Assembly: GCA_020851735.1 (NCBI GenBank)
Contig: JADZCD010000066.1
Span: 1-64,000, forward strand
Direction of reading: 5' to 3'
DNA length: 64,000 bases
From: Phycisphaeraceae bacterium
GTDB lineage: Bacteria > Planctomycetota > Phycisphaerae > Phycisphaerales > Phycisphaeraceae
Below are positions 1-9,129 of this stretch, in pieces. The first letter of the stretch is position 1, and every line of letters starts with the position of its first letter. The position numbers and the translations under genes were made by a program. The notes beneath the pieces are model-generated. The model was not told where the DNA came from. It made no database searches and saw nothing but the letters and a program-made list of their open reading frames with translations.

Positions 1-29
1 AGCCCCGCATGGAAATGCGGGGCCGGCTC
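1..29. repeat. GGAA-loop hairpin repeat, copy 1
   Basis: A 9-bp perfect stem (2-10 with 15-23) closes a GGAA tetraloop and is followed by CCGGCTC. The same 29 bases occur in reverse orientation at 27789-27817. Related hairpins with other stem sequences but the same GGAA loop are at 30439-30462 and 19941-19966 (minus-strand reading). Confidence 0.85.
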
Positions 30-74
30 AATGCCTTCCGGCTTGCCTGCGTTGCCTTGCTTGCCTTAGTGCCT

Positions 75-107
75 CAAAAATAAAGCCCAGGGATTCCTTC
101 CCTGGGC
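75..107 (-). terminator. intrinsic terminator ending the polysaccharide operon
   Basis: Read on the minus strand, a 9-10 bp GC-rich stem (85-94 with about 98-107) is followed by TTTATTTTT. It lies about 30 bases past the stop codon at 138 and is well placed to end the eight-gene transcript that begins near 10.6 kb. Confidence 0.85.
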
Positions 108-137
108 TCTGCATTACCAGTTTAACGGCCTGCCGTC

Positions 138-1673
138 TTAGGGCTTTAATTTCCACAGCGAGACGATCTGTTCGCGTGTGGTGGGCAGGATCTTTTGTCC
201 CGCGGTTGTTCCGCCGGGGCTGGGCAGGGTGCGTTCGACCAGTTGGGACTTGGCGTTGTAGATGGACGTTTCGTTGGCGTGATTGGGGCTGGGCTGAATG
301 ACCAGCGCATACTGCTGGTTGTCCAGAGGCTTGACGTCCACGGTGCGATAGGCGATGGAACCCGTGGCGGGATAGTAAGCGTAGAAGCCCAGCTTCTGGG
401 CGGAGTCGTGGGGGATCACGGCGGGGAGCAGGTAGATTTCCACCTGGCTTAAGTAGCCTTGCGGCGGGGTTTCCCAGGTGAATTTCTTGGCGCTGGAGGC
501 ATCCTCGCGGGTGATGGTGATCTGACTGCCGCTGCGCACGCCGGTTTCAGCGATGGTCTGTTTGCGTTCGGGGGCGGGGGAATCTTTGGGCTGCGGTTTG
601 GCGTCGGCCACGCGCACGGTGGTGCGGGTGGACCAGATTTCATGCTGGCGATCGTCGGAGAGGAACATCTGGCCCAGGGAATCGACGATCTGCCCGCCGG
701 TTTCGTAGTGGGCTTGGATCTCCACGCTCAGGCCGGAGTATCCCATCTTCTGGTCGCCCGCCTGGGTGACGCGCAGGTAGCCGACGTCCTGGTTAGCGCT
801 GGTCACGCGGAACCACTGTTCGGGTATCACCGCCTGGCGAAGCTGGGTGGAGGTCAGGCTGCTGAGGAAGGATTGGCTGCGGGCGATCAGCTCCGCCCGC
901 TGCTTGTCGCGCTGGGCGGGGTCTTCAATCTGCAGGCTGGCCAGCACCGCCTCGAACAGCGGCTGGACGGAACTGAAGCTGGACTGCAGGGCCACTAGGC
1001 GCATCATCAGGAACGACTGCCCGTCGATGAGCATGTACCCGTGCCCGAGCACCAGGGGCGCCTGCCCGGAACTGCCGGGCAGATTGAAGTACAGAATCGC
1101 TCCCGGCTTGCCGCCTAAGGTCGGGCGGCTCTGGGCCTGGGTGGTGGCTTCGGGGTGGGCGACTTTGACCTGCTTTAAGGCCATTTCCACCACGGCTTCA
1201 ATATCCAGCTGCGGCGTGGCGGCGGTTTCTTCGGTGACGTGCGTCACTTTGGAGTTCGGGTCCTGCCCGGAGGTCGTAAAGGGCGCCAGTTCCTCGCCGG
1301 ACTCGATTTTGCGGAGATACACCTCGACGGAATAATCCTTCCCGCCGGAGATGCGGAGCAGGGCTCCGTTGGCGGTGAATTGCTGAAGCTGCGAGCCCAG
1401 CGGCGGGCGCAGCGATACGCCGTGGTCCTGCTCCTGCCAGCGCTCGGTGGATAAGAGCTCGTCGGTCTTAGCCGGCGGCGCGGACTTGGCATCCTTACCA
1501 GCTGCGGGCGCGGAGTTATTTGCATTTCCGCTTCCTGGGGCGGGGGGACGGGTTTTCTCTGCCGGGTAGGCGGTGGCGGTGATCAGCAGCAGCAGCGCCA
1601 GGCAGGCGGCTGCCTGCAGGATGGTTTTGTGCGGCAATTGCTTTGCGATTTGGCCAACGGGTCGCTTAGTCAT
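138..1673 (-). CDS. secreted protein of unknown function, last gene of polysaccharide operon
   Basis: The 511-residue product begins with a basic segment and a hydrophobic stretch (about residues 17-36, LALLLLITATA) that fits a signal peptide. A low-complexity Pro/Ala/Lys segment (about 40-70) follows, and the rest looks like a soluble mixed fold. I do not recognise the family. Its ATG lies inside the end of the preceding gene (8-base overlap, CATGACTAA), so translation is probably coupled. The PAPGS segment near residue 45 is written in DNA resembling the GGAAG/C-run repeat found elsewhere in the window. Position at the end of a polysaccharide operon suggests an envelope role, which is inference. 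Confidence 0.75.
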   Translation of the reverse strand: MTKRPVGQIAKQLPHKTILQAAACLALLLLITATAYPAEKTRPPAPGSGNANNSAPAAGKDAKSAPPAKTDELLSTERWQEQDHGVSLRPPLGSQLQQFTANGALLRISGGKDYSVEVYLRKIESGEELAPFTTSGQDPNSKVTHVTEETAATPQLDIEAVVEMALKQVKVAHPEATTQAQSRPTLGGKPGAILYFNLPGSSGQAPLVLGHGYMLIDGQSFLMMRLVALQSSFSSVQPLFEAVLASLQIEDPAQRDKQRAELIARSQSFLSSLTSTQLRQAVIPEQWFRVTSANQDVGYLRVTQAGDQKMGYSGLSVEIQAHYETGGQIVDSLGQMFLSDDRQHEIWSTRTTVRVADAKPQPKDSPAPERKQTIAETGVRSGSQITITREDASSAKKFTWETPPQGYLSQVEIYLLPAVIPHDSAQKLGFYAYYPATGSIAYRTVDVKPLDNQQYALVIQPSPNHANETSIYNAKSQLVERTLPSPGGTTAGQKILPTTREQIVSLWKLKP

Positions 1674-3636
1674 GGCTGGTCAATTCCTCTTGAGCTCGTA
1701 AGATCGCTCGACTGGTGTTGGGAAAGGCCTGCTGTAGTTCTTGGGATGTAGTCAGGCGTGTGGTGTGCCAGCGATCGCCGAAGCGTCCGTTGGGGTTCCA
1801 CAACATTTCATATCGGACGACGGTCCCCTTGGAATCGAGCCAGTAGCGGGAAATATCCTGGCACAACAGCGGTTGAACTTGCACGACCCATAATGACTGA
1901 ACCTCGGACGCCTGGGCAGGGGTCGCGGGGGCGGGAGGGGAGGTAGGAGGGGGGGCAGGAGCGGTGGAAGCGGCAGGCGGAGCATCCGCGGTGATCAGGC
2001 AGGGCAAAGGGCGAAGTGATCCGACGCTCATCCAGATCAGGCAGGGCTGGGCGGACGGCAGGGCGTCGATGGGCCAGAACAGGTCGGCCACGGGCGCCAG
2101 CAGCGGCTGCAGCCCGGGGATGGTCCAATTCCGGTCCGGCTGGGCGGGTTCAACGGTGAAGGAGAGTTTTTGGTCTGTGAATTCCAGTCGCTGCAGGGCG
2201 GCGGCGGACGGTTGGCCCTGGTCGTCGAGTTCCTGCAGGGCGACTTCCAGATGGAACGCTGACCCGTCGGTGGCCAGGGCCGCGGTGTTCTTGAACAGAA
2301 GGGTTCCGCCTAAGGCGCCCAAGCTGGACAAGCGTATGCGCGGCTCGTCGTTGTGCAGGGCTCGCTTGACCAGTTCCCAGCCGACGGGACTGCCGTCGGT
2401 TTCCTGAACGTAAGGCTGAGGTTGGGCGGCGGCGTTCTGGGCGAGCAGTTGCAGTTGTTTACGCACCAAGGTGCTGCCGCGTTGGGCCAGCTCAGCCAGC
2501 GGCACGCTGGGCGGTGGGGCAGCGGCGGTCGCTGGCGGTGGAGCGGTTTCGGCTGGTGGCTGGGCGAAGGATGCGAGCAGGGCTGGCAGGACGGTGGCCA
2601 ATTCGCGCGAGGCGGCGAACTCGCCGGTTAACTCCACGAGCATGACCCGGCGCTGGGGCAGGCGGATCAGCCAGACGTGGCGGAAAATCTGGTTGCTCTC
2701 CTGGGTGTCCAGCAGGAGGCGATGGAACGGCAGGTTGTTGATTCGGCCGACCCCCAGCTCCTGGGCGGTGGGGGGTTTGTCGTGAAGGCTTTGGTAACGG
2801 CGGGCGAGAATCATGGCGGGGGAAAGTGGATCGTTATCGTCCGGCGCGTAGATGTCTTCGGTGACGCAGACGCGGGCCCATTGCAGCGCGGGGCCGGCCT
2901 GGGTGGGCCGAAAGTAGACCACCGGCACGGAGGGGATGGAGGGATTGCGCCAGGCGGCCAGATTCGGATGCGGCGCTCCGGTCAGGCCGGCGGCTTGATA
3001 GTCTGGGCTGTCGACAGGGAGGGCAGCTTTGAGGTTGGCGGAGGCGAGGATGGACTCAAAAAGCTGGCGGTCCTGCTGCAATTCCTGATTGACCTGGCGC
3101 AGGTCTTCCAGCGGCGCCTGCAACGATCCGGCCAGATCGATGATCCAGTAGCGCCGGCCGTCGAGGGTCAGGACAGCCAGGAAGTGCTTTTGCCCGCCGC
3201 TGGTGAGGATCATGGAGAATTCCGCGACGGCGTGATCCAGGCGCAGGCGCTGGGGCGTGGTGCGGCGCAAAGCGCCGGGCTCGAGATTGGCCAGGACCAG
3301 GCCCAGGGCGTGATTGGCCACGAGGCTGGGCGAGCGGAGCGGGCCGTCGGGCAGGCGCCCGGCGATGAGGCGGCGATGCAGTTGGTCAGGCTCAGCTAAG
3401 CCCAGAGGTTGGTGGAGTATCGGTGGGGCCAGGTCGGGCTGAGGCGTCCAGTTTTGCGGAAGGCTCAACTCCAACTCGCCGGCCTGGGTCGGCGTGAGAG
3501 TCAAGGGCGCCGGCGGGCGGCGGGAAAGGCTGAACCACCAGGCCAGGCCGAGCGACACGACCAGGAACATCGCCATGACCAGGGCCAGCATCAGCGCCCG
3601 GGCCGAGGGGGACAGCTGGAGTTCACGTTTGGGCAT
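1666..3636 (-). CDS. membrane-anchored protein of unknown function
   Basis: A 656-residue protein with one N-terminal transmembrane helix (about residues 14-36) preceded by basic residues, giving a type II topology with most of the chain outside the inner membrane. Alanine/proline-rich linkers occur near 360-375 and 565-590. No catalytic motif or named family is evident. Its stop overlaps the start of the next gene by 8 bases, so the two form a translationally coupled pair, probably acting together in the cell envelope. The pair follows the glycosyltransferase gene after 194 bases that hold a hairpin repeat, so it may share the operon transcript or have its own promoter there. Confidence 0.75.
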   Translation of the reverse strand: MPKRELQLSPSARALMLALVMAMFLVVSLGLAWWFSLSRRPPAPLTLTPTQAGELELSLPQNWTPQPDLAPPILHQPLGLAEPDQLHRRLIAGRLPDGPLRSPSLVANHALGLVLANLEPGALRRTTPQRLRLDHAVAEFSMILTSGGQKHFLAVLTLDGRRYWIIDLAGSLQAPLEDLRQVNQELQQDRQLFESILASANLKAALPVDSPDYQAAGLTGAPHPNLAAWRNPSIPSVPVVYFRPTQAGPALQWARVCVTEDIYAPDDNDPLSPAMILARRYQSLHDKPPTAQELGVGRINNLPFHRLLLDTQESNQIFRHVWLIRLPQRRVMLVELTGEFAASRELATVLPALLASFAQPPAETAPPPATAAAPPPSVPLAELAQRGSTLVRKQLQLLAQNAAAQPQPYVQETDGSPVGWELVKRALHNDEPRIRLSSLGALGGTLLFKNTAALATDGSAFHLEVALQELDDQGQPSAAALQRLEFTDQKLSFTVEPAQPDRNWTIPGLQPLLAPVADLFWPIDALPSAQPCLIWMSVGSLRPLPCLITADAPPAASTAPAPPPTSPPAPATPAQASEVQSLWVVQVQPLLCQDISRYWLDSKGTVVRYEMLWNPNGRFGDRWHTTRLTTSQELQQAFPNTSRAILRAQEELTSHD

Positions 3637-3768
3637 TTCTGGATTTTACGTTAGATGCGTCGGATAGACATCATTCATGGTGACTTCAGCCTGCCGGTGG
3701 GGAAGACGGCTGCAGATGGTCACGGTGCTTCCTGGGTCGGCTATGCCCCTTTAGGGAAGGGGAGGAAA

Positions 3769-3796
3769 CGCGGCGATCTGCGATCGCCCGCTAAAC
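3769..3796. repeat. TGC-loop hairpin repeat, copy 1
   Basis: GGCGATC-TGC-GATCGCC palindrome (3772-3788) flanked by CGC and CGCTAAAC. The 28-base element is repeated exactly at 14192-14219 and 26396-26423, and with a compensated stem change at 17970-17995. It sits in the 194-base gap between two operon genes. Confidence 0.9.
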
Positions 3797-3830
3797 CAGT
3801 AGGAAGGATTGTGCGGGAGAACGAGGCTGG

Positions 3831-5003
3831 TTACGCCGCGGCGGCCAGGGGCAGAGGCTCGGGCAGGGGCTGAACCCAGGGGCTGACGTCGGCGGTGCTG
3901 GACCAGCATTGCTCGACGTAGGCCCGGCTTTGCGTGCTGAGGCGTTGGCGGAGATTGGCGGAATACAGCAGTTGCAGACCACCCTGGACCCACTGGTCGA
4001 GGGTGTCGGCCAGGAGGGCTTGTTCGCCGTGGCGGATGACTAAGTTGTCAGCCACGTGGGCGGAGGCCAGCACGGGCCGGCGCATCGCCATGGCCTGGAG
4101 GATCGGCCAGCGGGCCAGCTCCGGCTCGGGCGTGGGCACGACCACCAGCGTGGCGTCGCGGAGCATTTTAAGGGCTGAGCGCGTGGAGTCGTTGGCGGTG
4201 ACGCGCAGGCGGGCGGAGGGATACTGGCTTTGAATTCTGGGCCAGGCGTGGCGGAGGAAGTGGTCCAAGCGGGCGGGCAGAAACTGGCGCGACCAGTCGG
4301 CGTGCACCACGACCAGCTGGGGAGCGTCGGCTTTCGCGGCCGGCGGGGCGTCCTGCGGAAGGCGATCCAGATCGAGGGTTTCCGGCAGCCAGAGCGAAGG
4401 GATGTTGAGGCTGCGCAATTGGCGATAGGTGCGGCTGTCGGCCACGAGGGCGGTGTGGGCCTGAGCGCAGACGTCGGTTTCCCACTCCTGGCATTGGCGG
4501 GCCTGGCTGCGGTGCCAGCGCTGCAGGCGCGGGTGATTGCGACCCAGTTGATAATGGAGCACGCTGTCGGGGGTGTGCAGATCGCAGAGGCGGGCGACGG
4601 CCTGGGCGTGCATGGCCACGGGCCAGAGGGCGGGATGGGTGCAGAGAACGATGTCCCAGGGCTCGGCCGGGCGGACCTGATTGAGGCGGGGGACCATGGA
4701 GGCGACGTTGCCGGTGCGTTTGGCCAGGGCGGGATCGCAGATTTCCAGCACCGGGCTGAGCAGCCGGCGCCAGGGCGAGCGGCGGACGATCTGCACCTGC
4801 GCGGTCAGGGCCAGGAGGCGCTGCCACTGTTCAAAGTGGACCGGGTCGTCCTGCAGGCAGCAGAGCGTGACCCGATGGGTGCCGCGGGCGAGGTTGAGCA
4901 ACTGCCAAGCCCTGGCCCGCACGGCGTTGCCCTGGGCGTCGGGCACACAGTGACTGACCATCAACAACTGCGCTTGCCGGGTGTCCAACGATTTCGACGT
5001 CAT
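3831..5003 (-). CDS. glycosyltransferase, exosortase-locus (Stp1-like) type
   Basis: Probable GT-B fold glycosyltransferase of about 390 residues that would add a sugar to the lipid-linked polysaccharide precursor in the cytoplasm. The start (LLMVSHCVPDAQGNAVRA, then RVTLCCLQDDP) matches the layout of the sugar transferases tied to PEP-CTERM/EpsH loci, and the C-terminal half carries the usual ILQAMAMRRPVLAS donor-site segment. ATG at 5003 is preferred; an in-frame TTG at 5063 would add 20 residues. It lies 114 bases after the BY-kinase gene in the polysaccharide operon. The family call is good; the sugar specificity cannot be read. Confidence 0.8.
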   Translation of the reverse strand: MTSKSLDTRQAQLLMVSHCVPDAQGNAVRARAWQLLNLARGTHRVTLCCLQDDPVHFEQWQRLLALTAQVQIVRRSPWRRLLSPVLEICDPALAKRTGNVASMVPRLNQVRPAEPWDIVLCTHPALWPVAMHAQAVARLCDLHTPDSVLHYQLGRNHPRLQRWHRSQARQCQEWETDVCAQAHTALVADSRTYRQLRSLNIPSLWLPETLDLDRLPQDAPPAAKADAPQLVVVHADWSRQFLPARLDHFLRHAWPRIQSQYPSARLRVTANDSTRSALKMLRDATLVVVPTPEPELARWPILQAMAMRRPVLASAHVADNLVIRHGEQALLADTLDQWVQGGLQLLYSANLRQRLSTQSRAYVEQCWSSTADVSPWVQPLPEPLPLAAAA

Positions 5004-5117
5004 GGGCGGTTCCAAAAAGGCTTTCTCCCTCCGCCCCGTGTCGTTCGGCTTCCCGGGCTGCAAAACGCCCTCCGCCCCTATGTCCTACGCTGGGGTGGGC
5101 CCAGGTTCGATCCTTGG

Positions 5118-6524
5118 TTAACTGGCTTTGGAGTGATAGTAGTAACGACGGTATGAGTTGGAGCCATACTTGTAATATTTTCCATGCCCGCGCGGCTTCT
5201 GGTCGGTGGCGATCAGGCCGGAGACGGGGGCACGATAGCTGGCCAGGGTGCTTAGGGCCTGCTCGACGAGCGAGCGCGGCGTACGGTTGAGGCGGACGAT
5301 CAGCAGGACTTCGTCGCTGAGGCGCCCGAGGATGCCGGCGTCGGCCAGGTCGATGATCGGCGGCGTGTCGATGATGACGTGGTCGTAGCGTTTGCGCAGC
5401 TCGGCGAGGAGCTTGACCATCGTGTTGGAGGACAGGAGGTGGATGGCCCGTTCGGCGGCGCGCGTGCCGGCGGGGATCACGTGCAGCTGGTTGGGACCGA
5501 CGGGCTGAATGACGTCCTTGAGGCTGGCCTGTCCGTCCAGGTACGAGGCCAGGCCGGGGCTGGGCGGGAGGCTGAGCAGATTGGAGAACTGGGGGATGCG
5601 CAAGTCGGCTTCGATGACGATGGTGCGGCGGTTGTGCAGTTCGGCCATCGTCAGGCCCAGGTTCAGGCTGGTGAGGGTCTTGCCTTCCTGGGGCGTGGCG
5701 CTGGTGATTAAGTGCACCAGGTGGCGGCGCTGTTCCCAGCGGGCCAGGATGGTGGTGCGCAGGGCCCGGTATTCCTCGGCGATCAGACCTGTGGGGCGGG
5801 CTACGGCGACGATGCGGTCGTCGTAGATGTCCGGCGGGACGGCCAAGTCGGTGCTGTGCGAAGTATGGGCGACGACGTCCGCGTCTTCCTGGGAAAGATC
5901 ATCCTGGACTTGATCTTCCGGGCCTGGATCGTCCTGCTCCGCATCGTCCTGGGACAATTCTTCCTGGGGAAGATCCGCGGGAGTCTGGGTCAGGCTAAGG
6001 GGAATCGTCGCGGGTGTTTCGTCATCGACTTCGGCCTCGAGCACGGGCTCGTCCTCTTCGGCCGGAGCTTGGGCTGGCGCGGGGGCTTTGAGCTTGGCTT
6101 GCGGCGGGGAAGGAGGCTGGGCGGCGGGGGCGGACTTGGCCTGGGCGGCGCCCTTCTGGCGCAGCTGGGTGAAGAAGTCGGTCAGGGATTGCGCGGTGGC
6201 GGAGCCGGAGACTTCGCCCTGGGCGTCGATTTCACTGTCGGCCAGATCAGGGTCGGTCAGCTGGGCGGTCTGATCGACGATCTCTTCCATGCATTCCTGC
6301 ACGTCGTTCAGGATCTGCTCGATCGGGTGGCTCTTAGGCGCGGCGGGCGCGGCCGATTCCAGGGCGGCGTCCAGAGCGCCTTGGGGGGCAGCTTCCGGGG
6401 TCGCTTGCGGGGTCGCTTGCGGGGGAGGAGCTGGCACAGCCTGGAGGGCGTCTGTTTCCGGTCCGCTGGGGGACTTAGGACGCTCAGGCTTACCGCGATT
6501 TAGAGCATCAAATACATAACCCAT
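5118..6524 (-). CDS. BY-type tyrosine kinase (CpsD/CapB/Wzc C-domain)
   Basis: Cytoplasmic bacterial tyrosine kinase that pairs with the chain-length protein to control polysaccharide assembly. Residues 240-450 hold the P-loop domain: Walker A ATPQEGKT (276-283, with Gln where Gly is common), Walker A' IVIEADLR (302-309) and Walker B VIIDTPP (383-389). The tail (450-463) holds seven tyrosines, the usual autophosphorylation cluster. Unusually, about 235 residues of Pro/Ala-rich and then acidic Asp/Glu/Gln-rich sequence precede the kinase domain. The kinase is a separate polypeptide from the membrane protein, as in Firmicutes. Its ATG overlaps the stop of the ATPase gene by one base (TAATG). 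Confidence 0.9.
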   Translation of the reverse strand: MGYVFDALNRGKPERPKSPSGPETDALQAVPAPPPQATPQATPEAAPQGALDAALESAAPAAPKSHPIEQILNDVQECMEEIVDQTAQLTDPDLADSEIDAQGEVSGSATAQSLTDFFTQLRQKGAAQAKSAPAAQPPSPPQAKLKAPAPAQAPAEEDEPVLEAEVDDETPATIPLSLTQTPADLPQEELSQDDAEQDDPGPEDQVQDDLSQEDADVVAHTSHSTDLAVPPDIYDDRIVAVARPTGLIAEEYRALRTTILARWEQRRHLVHLITSATPQEGKTLTSLNLGLTMAELHNRRTIVIEADLRIPQFSNLLSLPPSPGLASYLDGQASLKDVIQPVGPNQLHVIPAGTRAAERAIHLLSSNTMVKLLAELRKRYDHVIIDTPPIIDLADAGILGRLSDEVLLIVRLNRTPRSLVEQALSTLASYRAPVSGLIATDQKPRGHGKYYKYGSNSYRRYYYHSKAS

Positions 6525-7408
6525 TAGAAGTTCCCCGCCAGGCGCATCGGAGGATGATTGACCGCGGGGTCAACCACGACTTCTGCTTCAAAGTTTGGAA
6601 CCATGTCCTGCACGACGCGGCGGACAATGCTGGGAGTGATCAGCCGGCACTCGCGGACGTAGCCTAGGAGCAGGCAGTTGTCGCAGACCACGTTGATCAG
6701 GCGCGGCGTGCCGGCGGTGATGCCGTAGATTTCATGAACCGCCTGGGCGTCAAACACCACGCCGGGGTGGTGCGGATTCTGGCTGGCGGCCTGGAGGCGG
6801 TGTTCGATGTAGGCGTGGGTGTCGGTGAGGCTTAGGGGCTGGATCTGCTTGGCCAGCACGATGCGCTGCCGCAGGGCGGCATGGCGCGGGGTGCGGAGGC
6901 GGTCGCGCAGCTCGGGCTGACCGACGAGGACGATCTGGAGCAGTTTGTCGGTGGAGGTGTCGAAGTTCGACAGCAGGCGCAGCTCTTCGAGGGCGTCGTC
7001 GCTTAAGGTCTGGGCTTCATCGACGAAGAGGATGATCGGCTGATTCTGCTGGAGCTTCTGGAGCAGGACCTGGCGCAGCTGGTCGAGCATGCCGGCGTGA
7101 TCATCGCTGCGGCGCAAGGGGGCGCCTAAGTGGCGGAGGATCTGGCGGATCAGGCCGTCGCGTTCCTGGTGTCCCCAGCCGACGTGGATGATCGGGGCGT
7201 CGCTGCCGCAGCGCTGGCACATGATGCGGCCGACGGTGGTCTTGCCCGAGCCGATGGCGCCGGTGATGAGGACGAAACCCTTGCGCATGCGGATGGAGTA
7301 TTCCACGGCGGCGAGCGCTTCGCGATGCTGTTCGCTGGCGAAGAAGAAGCGCGGGTCGGGCGTGTTCTCAAAAGGCAGGGTATGGAAGTTGTAAAAATCG
7401 TGATACAT
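6524..7408 (-). CDS. ExeA/GspA-type AAA ATPase of exosortase-associated polysaccharide loci
   Basis: A 294-residue AAA+ ATPase beginning MYHDFYNFHTLPFENTPDPR, the hallmark of the XrtA-associated and ExeA-like ATPases. Walker A GAIGSGKTT is at 50-58 and Walker B IILFVDEAQ at 125-133. There is no peptidoglycan-binding or transmembrane segment. In exosortase loci this ATPase sits between the chain-length protein and other polysaccharide genes, as here: it starts 4 bases after the chain-length gene ends and overlaps the kinase gene by one base. It probably energises or gates assembly or export of the polymer; the exact role is not established. Confidence 0.88.
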   Translation of the reverse strand: MYHDFYNFHTLPFENTPDPRFFFASEQHREALAAVEYSIRMRKGFVLITGAIGSGKTTVGRIMCQRCGSDAPIIHVGWGHQERDGLIRQILRHLGAPLRRSDDHAGMLDQLRQVLLQKLQQNQPIILFVDEAQTLSDDALEELRLLSNFDTSTDKLLQIVLVGQPELRDRLRTPRHAALRQRIVLAKQIQPLSLTDTHAYIEHRLQAASQNPHHPGVVFDAQAVHEIYGITAGTPRLINVVCDNCLLLGYVRECRLITPSIVRRVVQDMVPNFEAEVVVDPAVNHPPMRLAGNF

Positions 7409-7412
7409 CGTC

Positions 7413-9080
7413 TCACTCCGGATCCTGGGCCTGGGCGACGGGGGTCGATTCGTCGCCGGCGAACAATCCCAGCAGGGATCCTGACTGGGCGGTGAATTTC
7501 TGGATGACTTCGGGCTTTTCCAGGTGCAGGTAAGTCAGGCTGACGGCGAAGATCAGCATGGCGGCCAGGGCGGCGACGTTGACCGGTCCGAGCACCAGGT
7601 GGCGGAACCGGCGCAGGCGCTGCTGCTGGATGGAGATCAGTTCGCTGACGGACCCGAGCACGGGCATGTCGAAGGCCTCGGTGACCTGGCTGCCGCGGCG
7701 GAAGGTTTCGTCGGAGCGCTGGGCGAGGAAGACGGCGGCGGCGCCCCCGAGCATGCCCAGCGCCAGGGCGGCCAAGAGCACCTGGGCCAGGCGCGGGGAG
7801 ATCGGGCGGGAGAGCGGGCCGCAGGGCTTAAGCAGGTGCATCTGCACGCTGCGGTCGTCGCTGTCGGCGGTCATCACCATTTCCACGCGGCGCAGGTTGT
7901 CTTCCCAGAAGGACTGCTGGCTCTGCAGCTCGCTGATGTTGCGGGTGAGCTTTAAGTATTCGGCCCGCACGGGGTACATGCGGTCGGTCTGCTGTTCGAT
8001 GTTGCGGATCTGCTGCTGGACGGTGTTCAGGCGCTTCTGATAGCCGTCAAGTTCGGCGGAGGCGGTGGCGATCATCACGTCCAGCTCGTTGCGCTTGGGA
8101 TTGGCGGCGAATTCCCGCTGGGTGACCACTTCCGGATCGGTCTGGGCCAGGCGCTGTTTGAGGGAGTCGACCTTGGCGCGCAGGTCGACCACGTCCGGGT
8201 GCTGGTCGGTCATGCGCATGGTGGTCAGGCAGGTCTGCAGCTGGGCCTGGGCGGCGTTTAACTCCTGCTGGAGCTGGTCCAGCTGGGGATTGCGCTGCTT
8301 GATCATCTTGGGGGAGATTTCCGGGGTGTCGGAAACGGCCTTGCCCAGGGACTGGAGGGTGAGGGTGGCGTTGTCGCGCTTGAATTCCAGGGAGGTCAAT
8401 TCCGCCCGCAGTTCCAGGAGCGAGGCCTGGAGGTTGTTGGGATTATCCGGCAAGAGTTCGGCGTGTTCGATTTCGTAGGCCAGCTTCTTGTTTTCCAGTT
8501 CCTCGATGGCGGCGCGGGTGGTCTCCACTTCCTTGCGGAAGAATCCGGCGCTCTGGCCGATGCTCTGCTCGAGCTGCTGCTTGGCCCGGCTCATGTAGTT
8601 GTCCACCAGGGTGTTGATGGCCCAGCGGGCGAAGAGCGGGTTGGTGCTGACGTAGCTGAGTTGAATCTGGTCCAGGTCGGAATTGGCGATCAAAAAGTGC
8701 AGGCTGAGCTTGCGGGCCAGGTCGCCGCGCAGGCCGCCGATCTCGTTGGGCTGGACGTTGAGTTCGGCCATGAGCTTAGGGGACTGGCGGAGCTGCTCGA
8801 TGAGCTTGTCGAGGGCGGTTTCACCGATGACCTGGTTATAGGTGGACTGCTGGGTGCTCTTAAAGGAGGGGGTGGCGCCGCGGGTGACGATCTGGTTCAT
8901 CACCGTGTCGGTGCGGGATTCGAAGATGGCCCGGCCTTCGAACTTGCGTGGCAGGAACAGGCTGCCGAGCATCACGCCCGCGGCCACCAAGCAAGCCGCC
9001 ACCATGAAACGCCAGCGATATTGCAGCAGGACATCCCAGGCTTCAAAGAGCGGATCGGATTGTTTGGTTTTTCGACTCAT
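7413..9080 (-). CDS. polysaccharide chain-length determinant (Wzz/GumC family)
   Basis: Inner-membrane polysaccharide co-polymerase. An N-terminal transmembrane helix follows the WDVLLQYRWRF segment, a long periplasmic region is rich in predicted coiled coil (about 170-420), and a C-terminal helix (LAALALGMLGGAAAVFLA) is followed by a second hydrophobic stretch (VAALAAMLIFAVSLTYL). Layout and length (about 555 residues) fit the GumC-like proteins of PEP-CTERM/exosortase loci. I chose ATG at 9080 (MSRKTKQS); in-frame ATG at 9092 and TTG at 9110 are possible. It follows the exporter gene by about 50 bases. Its kinase partner is encoded two genes on. Confidence 0.88.
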   Translation of the reverse strand: MSRKTKQSDPLFEAWDVLLQYRWRFMVAACLVAAGVMLGSLFLPRKFEGRAIFESRTDTVMNQIVTRGATPSFKSTQQSTYNQVIGETALDKLIEQLRQSPKLMAELNVQPNEIGGLRGDLARKLSLHFLIANSDLDQIQLSYVSTNPLFARWAINTLVDNYMSRAKQQLEQSIGQSAGFFRKEVETTRAAIEELENKKLAYEIEHAELLPDNPNNLQASLLELRAELTSLEFKRDNATLTLQSLGKAVSDTPEISPKMIKQRNPQLDQLQQELNAAQAQLQTCLTTMRMTDQHPDVVDLRAKVDSLKQRLAQTDPEVVTQREFAANPKRNELDVMIATASAELDGYQKRLNTVQQQIRNIEQQTDRMYPVRAEYLKLTRNISELQSQQSFWEDNLRRVEMVMTADSDDRSVQMHLLKPCGPLSRPISPRLAQVLLAALALGMLGGAAAVFLAQRSDETFRRGSQVTEAFDMPVLGSVSELISIQQQRLRRFRHLVLGPVNVAALAAMLIFAVSLTYLHLEKPEVIQKFTAQSGSLLGLFAGDESTPVAQAQDPE

Positions 9081-9129
9081 ACTTGGCTGCATCCATAGTC
9101 CCGGCGACAAGGCTGGGAATGGGGGCGTG

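Noticed and set aside
459-998. Plus-strand ORFs across the minus-strand polysaccharide operon genes
   Set aside because: High-GC antisense frames without signal, motif or ribosome-site support.
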